Origin: Nitrososphaerota archaeon
GTDB taxonomy: Archaea; Thermoproteota; Nitrososphaeria; Nitrososphaerales; Nitrosopumilaceae
NCBI GenBank assembly: GCA_028867675.1
Contig: JAGWGA010000012.1
Coordinates: 1-46,053 of the forward strand
Direction: 5' to 3'
DNA: 46,053 nucleotides
Shown piece after piece: positions 1 through 7,751 of this stretch; positions within the stretch are counted from its first letter, which is position 1, and every line of letters begins with the position of its first letter. Made by a program: the position numbers and the translations under genes. The notes under the pieces were generated by a model, which did not search any database, was not told the origin of the DNA, and saw only the letters and a list, made by a program, of their open reading frames with translations.

Positions 1-1
1 C

Positions 2-322
2 AAACTTGGAGAAAATATTTTCATGGTAGTAAGCGATTTAAAACCAACTGATGCCGGAGAAATTCAGATTGTTGATCCTAAGGGAGTTGCTTGGAGTACA
101 ATACAATTTAATGGTACACTAAAATCTAGTTTTAAACAATTTTTCAAACCAAATACAGATAGAAGACTTTCTTTATGTAATCCTTCAGATCTTGTTGGTA
201 ATTGGAATATAGTATTCAGTGGAACAACGTACAAATCCATACCATTTCAAATAGTAAATGATTGGATTTCAGGTGCACAGTCAGAAGTAACACCCGTACC
301 TAAAGGACTAGACCCCTGTTAG
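2..322 (+). CDS. C-terminal part of an unrecognised, probably surface-exposed protein (5' truncated by window edge)
   Basis: The reading frame is open from base 2, so the true start lies outside the window; the Met at base 23 is probably internal. The visible 106 residues are rich in Ser, Thr, Asn and aromatic residues with alternating hydrophobics, as in a beta-sandwich. Cysteines occur near CNPSDLVGNW and at the very C-terminus. The segment around NWNIVFSG and STIQFNG looks like an extracellular Ig-like domain. I cannot name a family. The gene runs towards hisI and overlaps its 3' end by 15 nt, so the two are convergent and not co-transcribed. Confidence 0.6.
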   Translation, partial: KLGENIFMVVSDLKPTDAGEIQIVDPKGVAWSTIQFNGTLKSSFKQFFKPNTDRRLSLCNPSDLVGNWNIVFSGTTYKSIPFQIVNDWISGAQSEVTPVPKGLDPC

Positions 323-655
323 GAAATTATTTTCCAAAGTATTGTGAAAACATACTGTTTCTCCAGTATGACATGCAGGACCACTTGGTTCTACCAGATA
401 GATAATTGCATCAGAATCACAATCGACCAAAATTTCTTTAACTTTTTGTATGTTTCCCGATTCTTCTCCTTTCATCCACAATTTATTTCTCGATCTACTC
501 CAGAACCAAGAATTACCAGTTTTTTGAGTAAGTTCAAGTGATTCTTTATTTGAATATGCAAGTGTTAAGATTTCTCTAGAGTGTACATCTTGAACAATAA
601 CGGGTACAAGACCATCACTTTTTGCAAAATCAATATCACTTATCTTCTTATTCAT
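308..655 (-). CDS. hisI: Phosphoribosyl-AMP cyclohydrolase HisI
   Basis: Opens the purine ring of phosphoribosyl-AMP to give ProFAR, step 3 of histidine synthesis, in the cytoplasm. The 115-residue protein has the family core: the W-x-R-S-R-x-x-L-W substrate loop (residues 50-60), the Mg site D78-C79-D80 plus D82, and zinc cysteines C95 and C102 in the motif CHTGETVCF. ATG start. It is the last gene of the his operon, 32 nt after hisF. The length fits a stand-alone cyclohydrolase. There is no fused HisE (phosphoribosyl-ATP pyrophosphatase) domain and no hisE next to it, because a convergent gene follows immediately. Confidence 0.95.
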   Translation of the reverse strand: MNKKISDIDFAKSDGLVPVIVQDVHSREILTLAYSNKESLELTQKTGNSWFWSRSRNKLWMKGEESGNIQKVKEILVDCDSDAIIYLVEPSGPACHTGETVCFHNTLENNFLTGV

Positions 656-687
656 AATAACACCTTTACTTGAGCCCTATTTTTCTG

Positions 688-1491
688 TTATAGTCTGACA
701 GGAACTCCATTTTCTTTAAGATATTCTTTAACTCTATCTACAGAATGAGTCTTGTAATGAAATATTGATGCGGCTAATGCAGCATCTACATTAGTTTGTA
801 AGAACACATCAAGCATATGTACTGGCTTGCCACATCCTCCGGATGCAATAACAGGTATGTTTACCGAGTTTACGATTTCTTTGATAAGTTGAACATCGTA
901 TCCCTCCTTTGTGCCATCCATGTCAATACTAGTCAATAGAATCTCCCCCGCACCACGCCTTTCTACTTCCTTTGCCCATTCTATTGCATCAAGATCTGTA
1001 GGAGTTTTACCACCATAAATGAAGACTTCAAACCAAAACTTTTTGGAATCAGATGTAAAGATGTGTCTGTTTTCCTTTATTTCGTAATTTCGCCTAACAT
1101 CCATTGCTATTACTATACACTGTTTACCAAAAATTTCCATCAATTTTGTAATAATTTCAGGATTTTTTACAGCACCTGTATTAATGGCAACCTTGTCTGC
1201 ACCACTAAGAAGAATATCTCTAGCATCCTGTAAGGTCTTTACACCTCCACCAACAGTAAATGGAATATCAATTACTTGAGCTACTTTCTTTACAAGACTC
1301 TTAATTGTCTCCCTTTGTTGCTCCGAAGCTGTAATATCAAGAAAAACAAGTTCATCAGCTCCTTCTTGACTATATTTTTCTGCGAGTAAAACAGGATCCC
1401 CTGCATCTTTTATTGATTTAAAGTGCATTCCTTTTACAACTCTTCCATTATCTACATCCAGACAAGGAATTACTCTCTTGGTCAAAGTCAT
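688..1491 (-). CDS. hisF: Imidazole glycerol phosphate synthase cyclase subunit HisF
   Basis: Cyclase half of IGP synthase. It uses ammonia channelled from HisH to convert PRFAR to IGP and AICAR. The 267-residue (beta/alpha)8 barrel carries the expected catalytic acids D12 ([14 protein letters not shown]) and D131 (IAMDVRR), and the phosphate-binding GGG at about residue 81 and SGG near residue 217. The ATG start overlaps the hisA stop by 4 nt (ATGA). It lies next to hisA and close to its partner hisH, as in most his operons. No missing key residue was seen. Confidence 0.96.
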   Translation of the reverse strand: MTLTKRVIPCLDVDNGRVVKGMHFKSIKDAGDPVLLAEKYSQEGADELVFLDITASEQQRETIKSLVKKVAQVIDIPFTVGGGVKTLQDARDILLSGADKVAINTGAVKNPEIITKLMEIFGKQCIVIAMDVRRNYEIKENRHIFTSDSKKFWFEVFIYGGKTPTDLDAIEWAKEVERRGAGEILLTSIDMDGTKEGYDVQLIKEIVNSVNIPVIASGGCGKPVHMLDVFLQTNVDAALAASIFHYKTHSVDRVKEYLKENGVPVRL

Positions 1492-2195
1492 GCTAATGTC
1501 TTAACCTCCTCTACCGATATTTTTCCATCATATAATGCCTTACCAAGAATCACACCATACGCACCACATTTTTTTACATTTGTAATATCCTGCAATTTTG
1601 ATATTCCACCACTAGCAATAACATTTACATTTTTCATGTTACATGCCTTTTGTAAAGAATCAAGATCCGGACCATGAAGAGTTCCATCTCTTTCTACTGT
1701 AGTTATAAGAAATTGAGAATATCCGAGCCTTACAAAATTTTCAATTCCCTCAAAAAGTTCTATACCTGTACTTTCTTTCCATCCGCTTATCACTATCTTA
1801 CCTTGCATTTGATCTGCAGATATCACAATTCTTTCTTTTCCAAATTTCTTTGAAATTTCTTCCAAGATCTCTTTATTTTTAAAAGCAATAGTTCCAAGAA
1901 CCACTTTGGAAGAAAACTGTAATGCATTTTCTATAATTTCTTTTGTACGTAATCCCCCGGCTGCTTCAACTGGTATAGAAACAGATTCAGTAATTTTTTT
2001 AATTGTTTGAAGATTTGAGCCTGTCCCAAGCGTTGCATCCAAATCCACTACATGAAGCATATCAGCACCTGCTTCCTCCCATTTTTTTGCTATTCCTACA
2101 GGATCAGAGCTGTATACAGTTTTGTTGCTAGGATCCCCTTTTACTAGGCGTACTACTTTATTATCCATAATATCAATAGCAGGAATTACTTTCAC
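1488..2195 (-). CDS. hisA: ProFAR isomerase HisA
   Basis: Isomerises ProFAR to PRFAR. It is a (beta/alpha)8 barrel homologous to HisF. I chose the GTG at 2195 because it overlaps the hisH stop as GTGA, the same coupling as neighbouring genes, and it gives the family-typical N-terminus MKVIPAIDI with the catalytic Asp at position 8. A GTG three codons upstream is also open. Phosphate-binding AAGG (about residue 85) and ASGGI near the C-terminus are present. The second catalytic Asp is probably in the SADQMQG stretch. About 235 residues, normal for the family. Confidence 0.95.
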   Translation of the reverse strand: MKVIPAIDIMDNKVVRLVKGDPSNKTVYSSDPVGIAKKWEEAGADMLHVVDLDATLGTGSNLQTIKKITESVSIPVEAAGGLRTKEIIENALQFSSKVVLGTIAFKNKEILEEISKKFGKERIVISADQMQGKIVISGWKESTGIELFEGIENFVRLGYSQFLITTVERDGTLHGPDLDSLQKACNMKNVNVIASGGISKLQDITNVKKCGAYGVILGKALYDGKISVEEVKTLA

Positions 2196-2797
2196 TTTTT
2201 GCACACTCGTAAAAAGTTCTGGATCATAATTGAGCCTACTTTGCTTGATTTTTCAGGATGAAATTGTGTCCCAAACAATGTTTGTGTTTCTATTACAGCT
2301 GGTACGTTTATTCCATAATCAGAGTCTGCCTTGATAATATCTTCATTTTTTGGCTTTACCCTATAGGAATGAACAAAATAAACCCACGAACCTTCTTTTA
2401 CACCTTCTAACAATACACTTGGCTTTTTTATTTGAAGATCATTCCATCCCATATGCGGGATCTTGAATTTGTTTGGAAGTAAAATTACCTCACCTTCTAA
2501 AACTCCAAGCCCTCCTAACTTTCCTTCCTCACTTTTTTCAAAGAACATCTCCATTCCTAAACAAATGCCCAATACAGGAATCTGATTCTTAACTAAATCT
2601 TGGAATTGAATTTTTGACGTATGAAGACTTGTTATTGCAGGATCAAAGTTTCCCACTCCTGGCAAAAGCAATCCAGAGTAATTTTTTATTTTCTCCAGAT
2701 TAGTTATAACATCTACTTCTGCTTCATTTTTTTCTAATGATGATTTAAGACTGAATATGTTTCCTGCCCCATAGTCAAATATTGCAACTTTAACCAT
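2192..2797 (-). CDS. hisH: Imidazole glycerol phosphate synthase glutaminase subunit HisH
   Basis: Class I glutamine amidotransferase that supplies ammonia to HisF. Catalytic triad visible: nucleophile C79 in LGICLGMEM, then H180 and E182 in TQFHPEKSS. The N-terminal strand is FDYGAGN. The ATG at 2797 overlaps the hisB stop by one base (TGATG); a GTG one codon upstream is possible. Together with GuaA this shows that the organism keeps glutaminase domains in some pathways, which matters when reading the glutaminase-less CbiP elsewhere in this window. Confidence 0.96.
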   Translation of the reverse strand: MVKVAIFDYGAGNIFSLKSSLEKNEAEVDVITNLEKIKNYSGLLLPGVGNFDPAITSLHTSKIQFQDLVKNQIPVLGICLGMEMFFEKSEEGKLGGLGVLEGEVILLPNKFKIPHMGWNDLQIKKPSVLLEGVKEGSWVYFVHSYRVKPKNEDIIKADSDYGINVPAVIETQTLFGTQFHPEKSSKVGSIMIQNFLRVCKK

Positions 2798-3387
2798 CAC
2801 ATGGCACCCTTTGTACTTGGCACTCCTTTTTGTTTTCCATCATAACCTGCTGCTATTCTCCAAGCTACTGCGAATGCCTTTATTGCAGCTTCAATTTTGT
2901 GATGATCATTTTCCCCATATTTTACAGATACATGCATACAGATGTTTAGGTTTTGAGCTAGTGATCGGAAAAAGTGCTCCAAGTCCTCTTCCTTGGAAAT
3001 TCCTTCAATTTGATTTCTTTCAATAGACAAGTCAATCCTTTGATACTGTCTTTTGATAAGATCAAGAGATGCTTCTGCAAGAGATTCATCCATTGGTACT
3101 GAAGAGTGACCAAATCTCACAATTCCAACTCTATTACCTAGTGCTTGATCCATTGCATTTCCAAGAGATATTGCTGCATCTTCAATTAGGTGATGGTCTA
3201 TTCCATCCATGGACTTTGCATTCAATTTCAGATCAAGCATTGCATGCTTTGCAAGTGATGTAATTAGGTGATCAAGAAATGGAAGACCTGTTTTGATAGA
3301 AATTTTCCCATTTCCATTTAGATTTACCTCAACTAATACTTCGGTTTCCTTAGTTTTCCTATTGATTTGAGCTGTTCTAGATTTCAT
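2797..3387 (-). CDS. hisB: Imidazoleglycerol-phosphate dehydratase HisB
   Basis: Dehydrates IGP to imidazole acetol phosphate. The 196-residue monofunctional protein has the two-repeat metal-binding signature: FLDHLITSLAKHA, then DHHLIEDAAISLG in the first half and the repeat HHKIEAAIKAFA in the second. I chose the ATG at 3387. The frame stays open to a TTG at 3423 that would overlap the preceding gene, but the added residues do not look like HisB. It has no fused histidinol-phosphatase domain; a separate HAD gene lies just upstream. Confidence 0.95.
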   Translation of the reverse strand: MKSRTAQINRKTKETEVLVEVNLNGNGKISIKTGLPFLDHLITSLAKHAMLDLKLNAKSMDGIDHHLIEDAAISLGNAMDQALGNRVGIVRFGHSSVPMDESLAEASLDLIKRQYQRIDLSIERNQIEGISKEEDLEHFFRSLAQNLNICMHVSVKYGENDHHKIEAAIKAFAVAWRIAAGYDGKQKGVPSTKGAM

Positions 3388-3412
3388 TAAAATCACTGAG
3401 TAGAGAAGGGGT

Positions 3413-4399
3413 TTATGCCCCAACTAGATTTAATGTCTTCGGAATTAGATCTATTGATTTGACTATAATGTCTGCCTTGTTGCTCTCAAATAGAGATCTT
3501 TTTGCTTCTTGGTCTTTACTAGTACCATATACCCCACAGAATATTGTCGATATTCCAGATTCATCAGCCTTTTTTGCCATGATATAGTCCTCCATGGAAT
3601 CCCCTACGTATAACGTAGTGTTTCCACTCATGCCTTTAATTGTAGATATAAGAGATTGAGGATTTGGTTTTGCCATTTCACGTGGTTCATCCTCTAGAAA
3701 TTTTGAATTATTCAAATCAAATTCGTTGAACAGTTCTTTAAGAGAGTGTTTTGCGGATAATAGACCTCGTCCTGTTACAATAGCAATTTTTTTGTTAAAT
3801 TTATCATGTAAATTCTTTGCAAGTTCTTTATTAAAAAGTACAATATCATTTTCAATTAGACCCTTACCATCAAAAAATTGTGGGCTTCTCTTGTAAAGTT
3901 GGAGATATAGTTCTGAGCCATAAAATATTTCATCAAATATTGAGGAAAGCGGATTTTGGAATTTTGAGCTTGGATATGCTAGTTTTTTCTTAATATCAAA
4001 AACATCAACATGGATATCATCAAGATATTTCTCAACGGATTTTATTCCGGTTTGATCTGCATTATCTATTACTTTGAGAACAAATTCAGAGAATGACTCG
4101 TTTCTTTTCTTTGCTGCAATGACAGCAAGTATTATTGCATATGTAACATCTACTTCATCATTAAAACCACCTGTAGCCTTGAAACCTTCTATCATGGTTG
4201 TTGTTACTAATTCAGATTCATTTACTTGAGCCATTTCTTTTATAATAAAATCTACAGTTTTTTTTATTGCCAGATCATAAGAATTGGATATATCTATCAG
4301 AACTCCATCACAGTCAAACACTATAGAATCTAATTTTGTTATCTTCTCAATTTTTGTTGAATCTATCAAGATTCCTTTTTCTATTTCATTTAGGGTCAA
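3413..4399 (-). CDS. HAD-superfamily phosphatase in the his operon; candidate histidinol-phosphate phosphatase
   Basis: Has the four HAD motifs: I, FDCDGVLID (D29 nucleophile, D31 acid/base); II, AIVTGR; III, a Lys in the EMAKPNP stretch; IV, YVGDSMEDYIMAK. A helical cap insert separates motifs I and II. The frame extends to 4471, but the TTG at 4399 overlaps the hisC stop as TTGA, giving 328 residues and leaving motif I 25 residues from the start, so I take that start. It is sandwiched between hisC and hisB. No other HolPase is visible in the operon, so dephosphorylation of histidinol phosphate is the likely role. The HAD fold is certain; the substrate is inferred from context. Confidence 0.8.
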   Translation of the reverse strand: MTLNEIEKGILIDSTKIEKITKLDSIVFDCDGVLIDISNSYDLAIKKTVDFIIKEMAQVNESELVTTTMIEGFKATGGFNDEVDVTYAIILAVIAAKKRNESFSEFVLKVIDNADQTGIKSVEKYLDDIHVDVFDIKKKLAYPSSKFQNPLSSIFDEIFYGSELYLQLYKRSPQFFDGKGLIENDIVLFNKELAKNLHDKFNKKIAIVTGRGLLSAKHSLKELFNEFDLNNSKFLEDEPREMAKPNPQSLISTIKGMSGNTTLYVGDSMEDYIMAKKADESGISTIFCGVYGTSKDQEAKRSLFESNKADIIVKSIDLIPKTLNLVGA

Positions 4400-5466
4400 T
4401 TCAATAAATCCCGTATAGCTGTAAGGAATCTGGAATTCATATCCTGTGAACCTACGGTAACTCTTAGGCATCCCTCATGAGAACCAATCGTACCAAGATT
4501 CTTTATTGAAATACCTTGTTCAATTAGTGCTTTGTAAATTCTTTGACTAGATCCTCCAGCTGTAAAGAGAACAAAATTTGCTTTTGAATCAAATACCTCA
4601 AATATTTTCATCTGTTGAAGATTGATAATTATTCGGGAACGTTCTTTCTTAACAAGCTCTGCGACATCTGTGAAATGTTTGGACTGTCGTAATGCCATAA
4701 TTCCAACCTCTATTGCTAGAGTATTCAGGGGATAAGGATATTGAATTACCCGTGTAAAGGTATCAATTATTTTGTTATTTGCTACAAAGTATCCCACTCT
4801 CAATCCAGCCAATCCAAAAGATTTGGACAAGGTTCTAAGTACAATAAGATTATTGATTTTCTTTGTCATTTCAATAACAGAATAATCAGAAAATTCCACA
4901 TATGCTTCATCTATAATTACAAGACCATTGAATTCTCGAATTAATTTTTCAAGATCCTTTCTCTGAAATTGAAATCCAGTTGGATTATTTGGCATATCAA
5001 GATAAAGAATATCGGCTTTCTTTGTGTTTAACAAAAATTTTTCTAGATCAAGTGTCATATTTTTATTAAATTGAATTTTAATTGTAGGAATAGAATATAG
5101 TTTACATCTCTCTTCAAAGAATCCAAATGTTGGATCCGATGTAAGAATTTTAGTTTCTTTAGATGCAAAAGTACTCAATATAAGATCAATTATTTGATCA
5201 GAGCCATTTCCAACACCGATCATTTCTTTTGGTAAACCAATATATTTCGAGATGGATTGAACTAGTCTTTCCGTTCCCCCTAAAGGATATTCTCTGACAT
5301 CTATGTTTTCCTTCACTTCAGTTATAATTTTTTGAAGGAACTCTAAAGATACTGCATAATTCTCGTTTGAATCAAGTTTTATCATATTAGAGTATTTTTC
5401 AGGTTTCTTGTAACCACTAAGTTTAGAATATTTTTCTAATTCTTTTTGAAACCAGTTTTTTTTCAC
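4396..5466 (-). CDS. hisC: Histidinol-phosphate aminotransferase HisC
   Basis: PLP-dependent class I/II aminotransferase converting imidazole acetol phosphate to histidinol phosphate. The 356-residue protein has LDSNENY near the N-terminus (residues 31-37), GNGSDQ cofactor loop (87-91), PNNPTG (159-164), DEAYVEF (186-192) and the PLP lysine K215 in TLSKSFGLAGLRVGY. Start is GTG, overlapping the hisD stop as GTGA. It resembles the CobD-like enzyme at 30 kb, but lies in the his operon and lacks that enzyme's N-terminal HGG / DFSSNVNPLG signature. Confidence 0.94.
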   Translation of the reverse strand: MKKNWFQKELEKYSKLSGYKKPEKYSNMIKLDSNENYAVSLEFLQKIITEVKENIDVREYPLGGTERLVQSISKYIGLPKEMIGVGNGSDQIIDLILSTFASKETKILTSDPTFGFFEERCKLYSIPTIKIQFNKNMTLDLEKFLLNTKKADILYLDMPNNPTGFQFQRKDLEKLIREFNGLVIIDEAYVEFSDYSVIEMTKKINNLIVLRTLSKSFGLAGLRVGYFVANNKIIDTFTRVIQYPYPLNTLAIEVGIMALRQSKHFTDVAELVKKERSRIIINLQQMKIFEVFDSKANFVLFTAGGSSQRIYKALIEQGISIKNLGTIGSHEGCLRVTVGSQDMNSRFLTAIRDLLN

Positions 5467-6734
5467 AACAACCTTCCCCTAACTGCTTCATAGTGATTTG
5501 GTAAGCCTTCTGCATCAGTCAAGGCTTTCATATACTTTGAAATTTTTTCCAAGGCAATCTTAGAGGATTCTATTTGAGTTTGCATCTTCATGTAATCTAA
5601 TACACCCAAGGAACCTCGAGTTCTTCCAAATCTATTGGTTGGAAGTATATGATTCGAACCTAACAAATAGTCACTAGCTGAAGATGGAGTATTCTTACCA
5701 ATTAGTGTTAATCCTGCTGATTTTATTTTCTTTGTAAATTTTTGTGAATTCTTTGTCATTATTTCAAGATGTTCGGGTGCAAGTCTATTTGCAAAATCTG
5801 CCATTTGTTGTTCTGTGCTACAAATAGCAATAAATCCATTTTTTTGCAGACTTTCTTTTACAATAGTGGCCCTCCTTATTGTTTTGATTTTTTGTTCTAG
5901 TGATTTTAGTACCAAGTTTTTTAATTTTTGAGAATTTGTAATTAGACAGCATATTGTATCAGGACTGTGTTCTGCCTGAGAAATTATGTCAAGTACAACA
6001 AGTTCAGCATCCGCAGTAGCATCAGCTACAATAGCAAGTTCAGTTGGACCTGCAATCATATCAATTGAGACTATCTCACTTAGTAATGATTTTGCAAGAG
6101 TTACAAATGCTCCTCCTGGACCAACTATCTTGTCTACTTGTGGAATAGATTTAGTGCCATACGCTAAGGCTGCAATAGCCTGAGCACCACCTGTTTTGTA
6201 GAATTCATCTACACCGCAAATATCAGCCGCTACAAGTGTCAATGGATCTATTTCTCCTTTATCATTTGGAGGGGATACTGCTACAATTTTCCTAACACCT
6301 GCAACCTTTGCTGGAATAACAGACATTACAATAGTACTTGGATATCTTGCCTTTCCTCCTGGAATATAACAACCTACGATATCAATTGGTAAAAATACTT
6401 TTTTTATAATAATACCATCTATTGTGATTGAGATATTCTGTAATTTTTTGCGCACCGCATTTTCAGATTTTTCTAACCTCATTTTTGCAAGTTTGATTCC
6501 ATCTATCTGATCTTTACCTACTTTAGAATACGCAGACTTTATCTCTTGTTTGGTAACTTTCAAGGAAAGGATTTTTTTCCCGCTAAATTTTGTTTCATAT
6601 TCTTTAACGGCCCTATCTTTTCGTTTTCGTACGTCAGATATGATAGATAATACTTTTTTTCTTACGTCATCATTTGTTTTAGGTCTGACAGATTCTATTA
6701 TAGAGTCTATGTCTTGAACATCGATAATTCGCAT
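5463..6734 (-). CDS. hisD: Histidinol dehydrogenase HisD
   Basis: Zn-dependent NAD enzyme oxidising histidinol to histidine in two steps. The 423-residue protein carries the family motifs VGCYIPGGKARYPS, GPGGAFV, DMIAGPTE, the zinc/catalytic AEHSPDT, LAPEHLEI and SASDYLLGSNHILPT. The ATG at 6734 overlaps the hisG stop as TGATG; the TTG just before it is a less likely start. Length is standard. It is the second gene of the operon. Confidence 0.96.
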   Translation of the reverse strand: MRIIDVQDIDSIIESVRPKTNDDVRKKVLSIISDVRKRKDRAVKEYETKFSGKKILSLKVTKQEIKSAYSKVGKDQIDGIKLAKMRLEKSENAVRKKLQNISITIDGIIIKKVFLPIDIVGCYIPGGKARYPSTIVMSVIPAKVAGVRKIVAVSPPNDKGEIDPLTLVAADICGVDEFYKTGGAQAIAALAYGTKSIPQVDKIVGPGGAFVTLAKSLLSEIVSIDMIAGPTELAIVADATADAELVVLDIISQAEHSPDTICCLITNSQKLKNLVLKSLEQKIKTIRRATIVKESLQKNGFIAICSTEQQMADFANRLAPEHLEIMTKNSQKFTKKIKSAGLTLIGKNTPSSASDYLLGSNHILPTNRFGRTRGSLGVLDYMKMQTQIESSKIALEKISKYMKALTDAEGLPNHYEAVRGRLL

Positions 6735-7711
6735 CAACTTTCCTCATCACGTTTTATCTCCTCAAGTGCCAGTATCTGTTTTGGTTCATGCACTACTAAA
6801 CCCTGAGCAATCTTTCGTAATTTCGGAATCATTTTGTGGAACTCTGATTTTGGAATCACAGTATTGATACCATACCATCCTTTTTCACTCAAAGGACTAA
6901 TGGTAGGACGTTTTAGAGACGGTAAATCATGTAATAATTTATCTAGATGTTCTTCTTTGACATTTAAGAATAAGTGAAGGTGTTTTTTTCCTTCAACTGC
7001 TCCTCGCAACATAGTTACAATGTCATAAATTTTTTCTCTTTTTGATTTGTCTTTAAGTGATACTTTATTTGCGATCAAGACAGCTGCTGATTCCATCACA
7101 GTATCAATTATCTTCAATTGATTTTGTGTTAGAGTTGTACCAGTCTCTGTTACATCCACGATTGCATCTACATCCTCTGGAGGTTTTGCTTCTGTTGCAC
7201 CAAATGATAGGAAGATCTGTATATTCTTGTTTGTTCCCTGACTTAACCAAGGAGTTACAATCATCGGATGTTTTGAACCATAAAGTTTCTTGTAGCTTTT
7301 ACATTGCATGATAAATTTAGCAGTTGTATTCAGATACTCTGAAGAAATTCGTAGTGTCTTTTTCTTCTTTGCATAAACTAATATCATTTCATCTAAGGAT
7401 TTGAAATGATAAGAGTCAGGAATTGCAAGTACAAGTTTTATCTTACCATATTCTAAATCAAGCAGTATCTCAACATCCGAATTTGTTTCCTTTACCCAAT
7501 CCCGTCCCGTTATACCTACATCATACAAACCGGCAAATACCAAATTAGGAATTTCCTGAGGACGTAGCATTTTGACTGAAATTTGTGGGTCATCCAATAT
7601 GACACGATAAGTTCTTTCTCGCCTAACTACTCGTGTCCATGATCTTTCAAGTATCTTAAAGGTCGCTTCTTCTATACTTCCTTTGGGAACTGCAAATTTT
7701 ACCAAAGCCAA
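6734..7711 (-). CDS. hisG: ATP phosphoribosyltransferase HisG, long form
   Basis: First committed step of histidine synthesis, joining ATP and PRPP. The protein begins VKFAVPKGSIEEATF and has the PRPP-binding stretch DAIVDVTETGTTL (about residues 182-194). At 325 residues, with an ACT-like C-terminal region after about residue 225 (KKHLHLFLNV to VIPKSEFHKMIP), it is the long HisG type. That type needs no HisZ and is inhibited by histidine through this domain. TTG start. A clear TATA box sits 29 nt upstream in the 40-nt gap, so the his operon probably starts here. Confidence 0.93.
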   Translation of the reverse strand: MALVKFAVPKGSIEEATFKILERSWTRVVRRERTYRVILDDPQISVKMLRPQEIPNLVFAGLYDVGITGRDWVKETNSDVEILLDLEYGKIKLVLAIPDSYHFKSLDEMILVYAKKKKTLRISSEYLNTTAKFIMQCKSYKKLYGSKHPMIVTPWLSQGTNKNIQIFLSFGATEAKPPEDVDAIVDVTETGTTLTQNQLKIIDTVMESAAVLIANKVSLKDKSKREKIYDIVTMLRGAVEGKKHLHLFLNVKEEHLDKLLHDLPSLKRPTISPLSEKGWYGINTVIPKSEFHKMIPKLRKIAQGLVVHEPKQILALEEIKRDEES

Positions 7712-7735
7712 TGTAGTCCTACCAAACTTCTTTGG

Positions 7736-7746
7736 ATATATATTTA
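7736..7746 (-). promoter_or_regulatory. TATA box of the his operon
   Basis: On the minus strand the sequence reads TAAATATATAT, centred about 29 nt before the hisG TTG. That is the expected spacing for an archaeal promoter giving a leaderless mRNA. It occupies the short gap after hmgA, suggesting separate initiation rather than only read-through from the HMG-CoA reductase gene. Confidence 0.6.
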
Positions 7747-7751
7747 GTCGC

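Noticed and set aside
308-655. Fused HisIE protein
   Set aside because: The protein ends at 115 residues, right after the cyclohydrolase domain.
4400-4471. Longer start for the HAD phosphatase overlapping hisC by 76 nt
   Set aside because: The added residues are the hisC 3' end in another frame; the TTG at 4399 gives the usual 4-nt overlap.
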